Shown here: piece after piece, positions 57,835-64,000 of the stretch
Position numbering within the stretch: position 1 is the first letter of the stretch
Layout of the letters: each line of letters begins with the position of its first letter
Source of the DNA: Acheta domesticus
Lineage: Eukaryota; Arthropoda; Insecta; Orthoptera; Gryllidae
Length of the DNA: 64,000 bases
Reading direction: 5' to 3'
Assembly: GCA_031308135.1 (NCBI GenBank)
Contig: JAHLJT010004567.1
Span: 35,254,792 to 35,318,791, forward strand
The notes under the pieces: generated by a model
Told to the model about the DNA's origin: nothing
What the model saw: only the letters and a program-made list of their open reading frames with translations
Database searches by the model: none
Translations under genes and position numbers: made by a program

Positions 57835-58075
57835 AATGTGGCGAGACTCGGGCCATCAGGCCCGCTCTTCCGCATAACAACGTAATACATAATATATAGA
57901 TAAAAATCGAACAGTTCATTTAGTAAATTAAATAAAATACAACTTCTTGCCCCTGGGCACAAAATGAGAGAGAAAAATGAATGTCTTTGAATATAGCATA
58001 TCAAAATATATTTTCTGCAATAGCAGGGAACACACTGCCTGACATATTTAAAATTAGGCTTAACGACTCCCAACT
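57835..58075 (-). mobile_element. Retroelement fragment sharing the SINE-C 3' hairpin
   Basis: 57838-57873 reads GTGGCGAGACTCGGGCCATC and AGGCCCGCTCTTCCG, nearly identical to the 3' part of SINE-C at 46608-46645, but what follows (to about 58075) is unrelated to SINE-C and holds a minus-strand frame. This is the layout expected for the 3' end of a partner LINE, but the frame (57798-58073) shows no motif I can name, so LINE identity is inference. Confidence 0.45.
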
Positions 58076-58165
58076 CAAGCTTAAGTAAGAAATGGAAGCT
58101 TAGACCACGTCTTTTATGTCATCCCTCCTTCCTTAGATTACTACTGCGGAAATCTGTTATTGCCT

Positions 58166-59660
58166 TTCACCAGGTAGATAATGGTTCGGATGACAAAGAG
58201 GGATCATTGAGAGATATGAGTATGGATGATGGCTCAAACATGATACATGGTGGAATGAGGAACCAACACCGTCGCCACCTCAAACATATTTCCTCCAATT
58301 ATGTCTTCATATCACATCAAAATATTTGTTTTATTTATTTACATCCAAAATTACTCTCTAATGACTACGCCCACCACTTTACAGACCACTACAATTGGTT
58401 CTAAGAATACAACCATTTTGGAAGACTTTCAAATTCTGCAGAGTAATCTACAGACATTACTGGGGCATTCATACATACATTCATGTTTAGAGTCTTTTTT
58501 AAATGGTGTCATATTTACAATATTCATTTCGTATGTAGACTCCTGAGTAGACATTCATTATATAGACATTTTAGAGTAGACCAAGTCGTTAGACCTCAAA
58601 TATTAGACATTATTTACGTCGATCTTATTTCTGTAAACCTACTGACCGGGAACCGCAGTACATGTTTACAGCGTAGTAAGTCGAGAGTTACCCGTCCGAG
58701 CTTCCTCGAGTTAACGCGCAACAGCATTCCCCTCGGCTGTTTACTTTGGTCGCCGCGTCCTGGCAAGACTATAGTGTGGGTTTTCCTTGCAATGTCCCAG
58801 TTTATGTTGCTGTGTGACGATGAGAAAATTCACTTCTTAGGTTGAGAAGACAGGAACACGGCGTGGGTTGCCTACGTGCTAACTACACGTACCCCCTTAA
58901 CCCATGGCCGCGAGGCAGGGACGTCGCCGGTAGGCCTGAGCCCGTTCATGTAACGTTGCGCCAAGTACATACATACTTACTGCCTAATTATCGCACAACT
59001 TAACGTTTTACATAACTCTACAATTGGTTCTAAGAATACTAACATTTCGGAAGACTTTGAAGTTCTGAGGGAAGCAAAATCGACAGACATTACCGGGGCA
59101 CACAGTAGTACATGTTTACAGCGAAGTAACTCGCGAGTTACCCGAACCGCTTCCTGGAGTTAACGCGCAACAGCATTCACCTCGGCTGTTTACTTTGGTC
59201 GCCGCGTCCTGCTACGCCAGACAGCAGCCGCGGTTCGCGGTTCTTCACTAGGTAGATAATGGTTCGGAAGACAAAGAAGGATCATTGAGAGAGATTAGAC
59301 TATGGACGACGGTTCATATGTGATATACGGTGACATGAGCAACCTACACCGTCAAAACACAACCGCATTTTCTCCAATTATTTCTTAATATCACACCAAA
59401 ATATTTGTTTTATTAATTTATATCCAAACTTACTGCCTAATGATTGCGCACCTCATCATTTTCAATAACTCTACGATTGGTTTCACGAATACTAACATTT
59501 CGGAAGACTTTAAAGTTCTCAAGCATAATCGACAGACATTACCAGGGCATACTGTAGTACATGTTTACAGCATAGTAACTCGCGAGTTACCCGTTCCGCT
59601 TCCTCGAGTTAACGCGCAACAGCATTCACCTCGGCTGTTTACTTTGGTCGCCGCGTCCTG
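58166..59660 (+). repeat. ~450 bp tandem segmental repeat, three partial units
   Basis: TAACGCGCAACAGCATTC then CTCGGCTGTTTACTTTGGTC occurs near 58712, 59161 and 59609 (~448-450 bp apart), each preceded by AGTACATGTTTACAGC. AGGTAGATAATGGTTCGGA occurs near 58172 and 59251, and ATTGGTT..AAGAATAC-like blocks near 58391, 59024 and 59477. Unit 1 carries an extra ~165 bp (about 58475-58640). Unit 2 has a different first half (58770-58975). No gene was recognised. Confidence 0.85.
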
Positions 59661-59806
59661 GCGCGCGGCGCGGCGCGGCGCGGCGCGGCGTCGCGTCCGT
59701 ATGGGCCATTTCCGGCGGCGAACGACCGCTCCTGAGCGGGAATTCCGGCGCGCGTTCCGGCGGCGCGCGGCGCGCGGCGCGCGGCGCGCGGCGCGGCGAG
59801 GAAAAT
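59660..59806. repeat. GCGCG-dense simple repeat
   Basis: Runs of GCGCGGCGCGG at 59660-59693 and GCGCGCGGCGCGCGG at 59760-59805. Alternating CpG of this kind can adopt Z-DNA. It directly follows the last 450 bp unit. Confidence 0.85.
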
Positions 59807-59954
59807 TGATGCTCGGAGGAAATAACCGCGTCATCGAGCGCCCATCGCTCGATGAACTAAAGCGCGGATTGATTGCAGATTACATCCGTCGCGCGCCCGG
59901 GCGCAGCTGCAATTGCGGCGGTGGCGCTTCCGACTCGCGGCCGGGGGACGGTGG

Positions 59955-60300
59955 CGGTGACGGGCGGCGGGCGACGGGCGACGGGCGGCGGGCGGTGGGC
60001 GACGGGCGGCGGGCGACGGGCGACGGGCGACGGGCGACGGGCGACGGGCGGCGGGCGACGGGCGACGGGCGACGGGCAGCGGGCGACGGGCGGTGGGCGA
60101 CGGGCGGTGGGCGACGGGCGGCGGGCGACGGGCGGTGGGCGACGGGCGGCGGGCGACGGGCTGTGGGCGACGGGCTGTGGGCGACGGGCGGCGGGCGACG
60201 GGCGGCGGGCGACGGGCGGTGGGCGACGGGCGGCGGGCGACGGGCAGCGGGCGACGGGTAGCGTGCGACGGGCAACGGGCGACGGGCGGCCGGTTAGAGG
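59955..60300. repeat. GGGCGAC/GGGCGGC minisatellite (7/14 bp)
   Basis: About 48 heptamers of GGGCGAC, GGGCGGC, GGGCGGT and GGGCAGC types in irregular alternation. The plus strand has GGG every 7 bases, a strong quadruplex-forming pattern. Long RRATGDG-type (plus) and PSPVARR-type (minus) frames exist because no stop occurs in the unit. Confidence 0.95.
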
Positions 60301-60339
60301 CTGGTAGCGAGCGGTAAGCGATAGGGAATGAGTGGGTGG

Positions 60340-60590
60340 TGATGGGCGCTTAATGGGCGGGCGGGGGAGTTGATGCGTGGGTGGATGAGTGGGTGAGCGG
60401 GCGAGCGGGCTGGCAAGCTGGCGGGTGGGTGAGTGAGTGAATGAGTGAACCAGCGAGCGGGCGGGAGAGTGGGCGGGCGAAAGGGACAGTGGCGGGCGGG
60501 CCAGTGGCGGGCGGGCCAGTGGCGGGCGGGCGAGCGAGCGGGGGGGTCGAGCGAGCGAGCGAGCGAGCGAGCGAGAGGCCCTTGTGGGCG
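60340..60590. repeat. Degenerate GGGC/GAGC/GAGT tetramer-rich tract
   Basis: Mix of GGGCGGGC, GAGTGAGT and a three-fold GGCGGGCCAGT unit (60490-60530), ending in perfect (GAGC)n at 60547-60575. G-rich on plus. It appears to be a diverged continuation of the minisatellite on its left. Confidence 0.85.
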
Positions 60591-60599
60591 ACCATGCGA

Positions 60600-61205
60600 G
60601 AAGGCGGGTGGATACAACCTGGTTCCTACCGTTCACATTATGATTGTGAACGTGTTTATGGCCAAGCCATGTTACCTGCCCCCTGAGGCACGATATTTAC
60701 TGTAATACATGTCGCTCGTCAAAAGCAAATTGATGTTAAGGACTCAGATATAGGTTGAGTACGAGAAGGAAAATAAATCGGCGTTAACAATGTCGATTGA
60801 TGCGGTAAATTTATTATGAAAATTAAGTACACTTAGCTACGACGTTACGGTTAGTTACCAATAAATATAAGCTCAATTCATCACAACAACACTACTAGAT
60901 AAGCCTTCCGTCTAGCCTGAGAGTGTTATGGTTGGCTAAGCATACGAGTGTCTCACAGAGGTTTACCTTGTCCAACTGGCGATATATTTATGATACTATC
61001 TTCCCGTCACTTGTCCAAAAAACAATTATGTTGCTGTCTTAAAGATTAACCACTTAGGTCATTAGTCCCGCAATTACGGTGAGTGTGATACCCCGGTGGT
61101 GAACGTTATCCGGTACCGACCTACCTATTGGCTTTCAGGAATTGCCTCGTGTAGGTACCTCCTCCAGCCCAGAGTGTCGCCCCTGCCAGGAGAAGCTCTT
61201 GCGGT
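60600..61205. other. Unassigned stretch
   Basis: No gene or repeat recognised before the SINE-C head. Confidence 0.45.
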
Positions 61206-61211
61206 TTGTGA

Positions 61212-61495
61212 TGTTGCGGATGGTGTAGTGGTTAGCGTAACGGACTGCTGTACCAAAGTTCGGGGGTTCAAACCCGATCGAAGCCGTGGATTTTTAAGGG
61301 GAAAAAACTCCTTCGTTCGCCTTCCTTCGGTGGGGAAGTAAAGCCGGCTGTCCCATGTTAGTAGATTTACTTGCATGTAAAAGATCCTCAAGCCTCTAAG
61401 CTAAATTCAAATCACCTGTTTCGTCGCCCGATATAATACCTTCTTTCTCCGCTCTTTGGTGAAAGGAGCGTAGCGAAATTTGCGTGGAAGGCATC
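61212..61495 (+). mobile_element. SINE-C, sense copy with a 3' deletion
   Basis: The head GATGGTGTAGTGGTTAGCGT (A box) and GGGGTTCAAACCC (B box) is clearly tRNA-like. The body agrees with 46580-46935. Near the end it jumps from AAATTTGCGTGG directly to AAGGCATCAATT, so the ~50 bp hairpin module present at 46608-46650 is missing. This copy would lack the presumed reverse transcriptase recognition signal. Confidence 0.85.
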
Positions 61496-61499
61496 AATT

Positions 61500-61714
61500 C
61501 AATTCTAGACTTTAAATATGTGAGGTAGGTTGGTGCATGTAGGTGTGTGTGAGAGGAGAGAACTAAAATATGGAAAGACCGAGACTCGTTTCAGAAGGCA
61601 CTGACCCAGTAGCGATCTTAGGAGCATTGATAGGAGAAGCTGCAGAATACTGCCTATGAGAGCAGTCGGCCACTAGACGTTTCCTCCGGACTGCTGATGA
61701 ATTTTATCTACACA
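61500..61714. other. Spacer between two SINE-C copies
   Basis: No feature recognised. Confidence 0.4.
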
Positions 61715-62054
61715 CAGTTAATGCCTTGTTTTATGTCGCGAGACTACGGCCATCAGGGATCGCTCGTCCTTCTGCCCACCCTAATTTCGCTACGCTTGTT
61801 TCAGCCTCTAGCGGAGAAAGAAGCTATTACTCAGGCGACGAAAAAGACAAATTTAATTTATCTCAGAGACTACCTTTAGGCTTGAAGATCTTTTACATCC
61901 AGTCAAACTCCAACATGGGATAGTCGGCTTTACTTCCCCTCAGAAGTCAGGCGTACCAATAATTTTTTCGCCCTTAAAAATCCACGGCTTTGATCGGGTT
62001 TCAGCCCGGAAAATTTAATACAGCAGCCCGATATAACCATTATATCACCGAACC
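61715..62054 (-). mobile_element. SINE-C, antisense copy
   Basis: Tail side at the left (AGTTAATGCCTTGTTTTATG, then GCGAGACTACGGCCATCAGG), then GCTACGCTTGTTTCAG, the body, and the antisense head at the right (GGGTTTCAGCCCG, ATATCACCGAACCCGC). It is diverged from the 46580 copy. Its right end is followed at once by an 8 bp target duplication of the hAT-like element. Confidence 0.82.
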
Positions 62055-62062
62055 CGCAAATG

Positions 62063-62978
62063 TAGAGACTGGATTTTTATGTAATTACATTTTTTTGTCT
62101 TTCTGCATACCGCTCTCATAATTTTAATCTTGGTGAATTGTGGTCATCCTTACACAAATCAATTTTTTTCGTTACATATTTTTACATATTTGGTACTATA
62201 TTACTTATTTTACAATTTATTTCCATTTTGCAATTTCTCTACATTTTCTTTTCTTCATTTCTCTACATTCTCTACATTTTCTTTCTTCTATCAATTTTCT
62301 CACATATTTTTATGAAAAGAGGTATATTAAAAAATTCAGCTTTTGTTCCTACATTATTACGGCGCGTGCTAATGCGTACTCAAGTGGATGTACGCTACGT
62401 GAAGGCGGGGTCGGATGTTCCCACAGTCCGGTGCGCCTCTTCAGTTATCTCAGTGGCGGGAAGTGCGCGCGTCAGCGACTGTCAGTCATCAACATTTTCA
62501 CCTTTAAGTGTGGAAACTATCATTGACGACGCGTTTGGCGACCTTTAACCTTAATTTCCAAGAAACTTCGGCGACTGCCGTCGGGTCGATGAGAATATTG
62601 CATGCTGCAGCGATCGTTGGCTGATCGTAGTTATCGCTAGTTTTGCGACGGCTTCTATTCCATCTAGTCTGCCTGTTAAACTGCATATCTGGATAACAAT
62701 TTGTGAAGCTGTACTACTGCTGGGAAAGTTGTGTGGTGCAAGAGTGTATCAACGTGTGCTTACCAAATGATTTTTAAAACGTCTGCAGTTTTAAAAAATT
62801 TATATAGGAAATTTTCATAAATGTAAGTTGATATTATGTAAATGTGTTTTGTAATTAGAGTATTTTAATATTACATATTATATCCTATTTTAGATATTTA
62901 TTACATATTCTTACTGTTCTCATTACATATTTATGTACATATTTTGACGTTTCATACTACATATTTTTCCGGTCTCTA
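62063..62978. mobile_element. hAT-like non-autonomous element with 8 bp target duplication
   Basis: Inverted ends TAGAGACTGGATTTTTATGTA and, inverted, TAGAGACCGGAAAAATATGTA. Flanked by CGCAAATG (62055-62062) and CGCATATG (62979-62986), an 8 bp duplication with one mismatch, the hAT signature. The related uninterrupted sequence at 63366-63390 confirms the empty site. Both subterminal regions are rich in TTACATATT motifs. The core (62350-62700) is GC-richer but encodes no transposase I can recognise. Confidence 0.82.
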
Positions 62979-62986
62979 CGCATATG

Positions 62987-63188
62987 AAGCTAGTGTCTTC
63001 AATCCGCCACCGTCGAAACTCGAAATCTACGACGTCGAGTTGACAATACTGCAGACGCAACGGTGGTTATTGAGCCTCCTCAGCCAGATATTAAGGCATC
63101 GCAGCAAATTGCACTCATCGCCGGTAGGTTTCCAGTAACTCGTAGTGAAGGTTTTGTGAGAAAAAAATACAGCGCTCCTAGAACCATC
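62987..63188. repeat. Direct duplicate, unit 1
   Basis: Pairs with 63385-63585. Shared landmarks: AGCTAGTGTC, GAAATCTACGAC, CGGTGGTTATTGAG, CTCATCGCCGGTAGG, CTCGTAG and AATACAGCGCTCCTAG. Each copy lies beside a SINE-C head, so SINE plus adjacent ~200 bp were duplicated together. Confidence 0.85.
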
Positions 63189-63189
63189 C

Positions 63190-63372
63190 AGTAAATCTAC
63201 AACATCTAGTAAATCTACAACAAGTTATAGCCGGCTTTACTTCCCCTCCAAAGGAAGGTGAACAAAGGATTTTTTCTCCCTTAAAAATCCATGGCTTTGA
63301 TTGGGTTTGAGCCCGCAAAATTTGATACTGCAGCCCGATACACTAACCATTATATCACAGAACTCGCAAATG
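63190..63372 (-). mobile_element. SINE-C, antisense 5' half
   Basis: AGTAAATCTAC, GCCGGCTTTACTTCCCCTCC, CTCCCTTAAAAATCCATGG, GGGTTTGAGCCCGC and CACTAACCATTATATCACAG correspond to the head and first half of SINE-C. The 3' half is absent. Confidence 0.8.
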
Positions 63373-63384
63373 TTGCCACATATG

Positions 63385-63585
63385 TAGCTAGTGTCAACAA
63401 TTCGCCGCCGTCGGGACAGGAAATCTACGACACCGGGTTGACAGTGCTGCGGTGGTTATTGAGTCTCCATAGCCAGACATTAAGACAGAGGCCGTTAGGT
63501 CATCGCAGGCACTTGTACTCATCGCCGGTAGGATTCCAATAGCTCGTAGGGAAGGCTTTTAAGACAAATACAGCGCTCCTAGGCC
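63385..63585. repeat. Direct duplicate, unit 2
   Basis: Second copy of 62987-63188, about 398 bp downstream, with a ~15 bp insertion (AGACAGAGGCCGTTAGG region). Confidence 0.85.
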
Positions 63586-64000
63586 CGCCCGCCTGGGGAC
63601 CTGCGGACGTGTCCCCTTCGGCCGCCTGCAGCGAACTTCTGCCAAGTGCCGTTGCTCTGAATGCCTATGTGCTCCCTACCGCTCCTACGGGGCAACTTCG
63701 CTGTTACAGTGAAAGAACTTTCTGGGAATATTTTACCGAAACTTTCTTCATAATACTGGGTTTATCGAGCTAATTTATCTCTGGCTATATATTAACCGTT
63801 TGTAAAGAACTCTTCAGTGTACTTGCCAAGAATCTGAGATTGCTTGCTCAGCTATTTTGGTAAGGTACTTGCGAGTGATAAGGAAGAATGAAGGCTGTGC
63901 GTCGATGCAGTTGGCTTTTGGGGGTTGCCGAAATTTGTGGTAGGGCGCAGTTAAGGATGGACGATTTGTTTTCATAATGCTCTCCCAGTGTGGGTATAAA
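63586..64000. other. Unassigned right end of the window
   Basis: No gene or repeat relative recognised in the last ~415 bp. Confidence 0.45.

Noticed and set aside
57798..58073. Minus-strand frame of 91 codons as a gene
   Set aside because: It runs through the SINE-C-like 3' hairpin module, so it is more likely retroelement debris.
59440..60636. Long Arg/Gly-rich plus and Pro/Arg-rich minus frames
   Set aside because: They lie across GCGCG and GGGCGAC repeats that contain no stop codons; both strands are open simultaneously.
61212..61290. Functional tRNA gene
   Set aside because: The A and B boxes are good but the acceptor stem does not close, and the sequence continues into a SINE-C body present elsewhere. 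The same applies to all SINE-A and SINE-B heads.

Overview
This window is eukaryotic nuclear DNA. There are no compact operons, no dense open frames and no bacterial or phage genes. It contains many interspersed repeats: tRNA-headed SINEs, remnants of R4/Dong-like, jockey-like and Penelope-like retroelements, mariner, pogo and hAT-type DNA transposons, MITEs, satellite and minisatellite arrays, and one intron-bounded exon candidate. The mix fits an arthropod, most likely an insect with a large repeat-rich genome. This is inferred from the repeat families; the species cannot be named from the sequence.

Layout. 1-1005 is the end of a ~148 bp satellite array. 1.2-10.5 kb holds three copies of a ~545 bp tRNA-derived SINE (called SINE-A here), a foldback element full of CACTGAT motifs, and a second SINE family (SINE-B). 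10.7-11.7 kb and 39.3-40.3 kb are kilobase-long pyrimidine tracts. 15.4-24 kb carries R4/Dong-like LINE pieces next to (TAA)n, an inverted pair of hAT-type MITEs, and a three-unit MITE array. 24.05-27.34 kb is a decayed jockey-like LINE on the minus strand. 27.4-28.6 kb is a ~357 bp tandem repeat leading into a CpG-rich, CRE-containing segment. 28.7-32.4 kb has a SINE-A copy split by a MITE, two inverted-repeat elements and an antisense SINE-B. 33.3-34.1 kb is a short LINE copy with perfect target duplication that was itself hit by a MITE. 34.7-35.2 kb is a 15 bp minisatellite. 36.7-37.6 kb is a deleted mariner. 44.3-44.4 kb is the only convincing protein-coding exon. 46-64 kb holds a third SINE family (SINE-C), a ~1.1 kb foldback, a ~450 bp tandem segmental repeat, G-rich minisatellites and a hAT-like insertion with an 8 bp target duplication.

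Working together. SINE-B, and more loosely SINE-A, share a 3' stem-loop with a LINE whose 3' end is also in this window. SINE-C shares its 3' hairpin with another retroelement fragment. This suggests LINE machinery that mobilises these SINEs in trans. Nearly all open frames in the window are repeat-derived or low-complexity and are not reported as genes. Names SINE-A/B/C, MITE-1/2/3 and family R are local labels, not database names.
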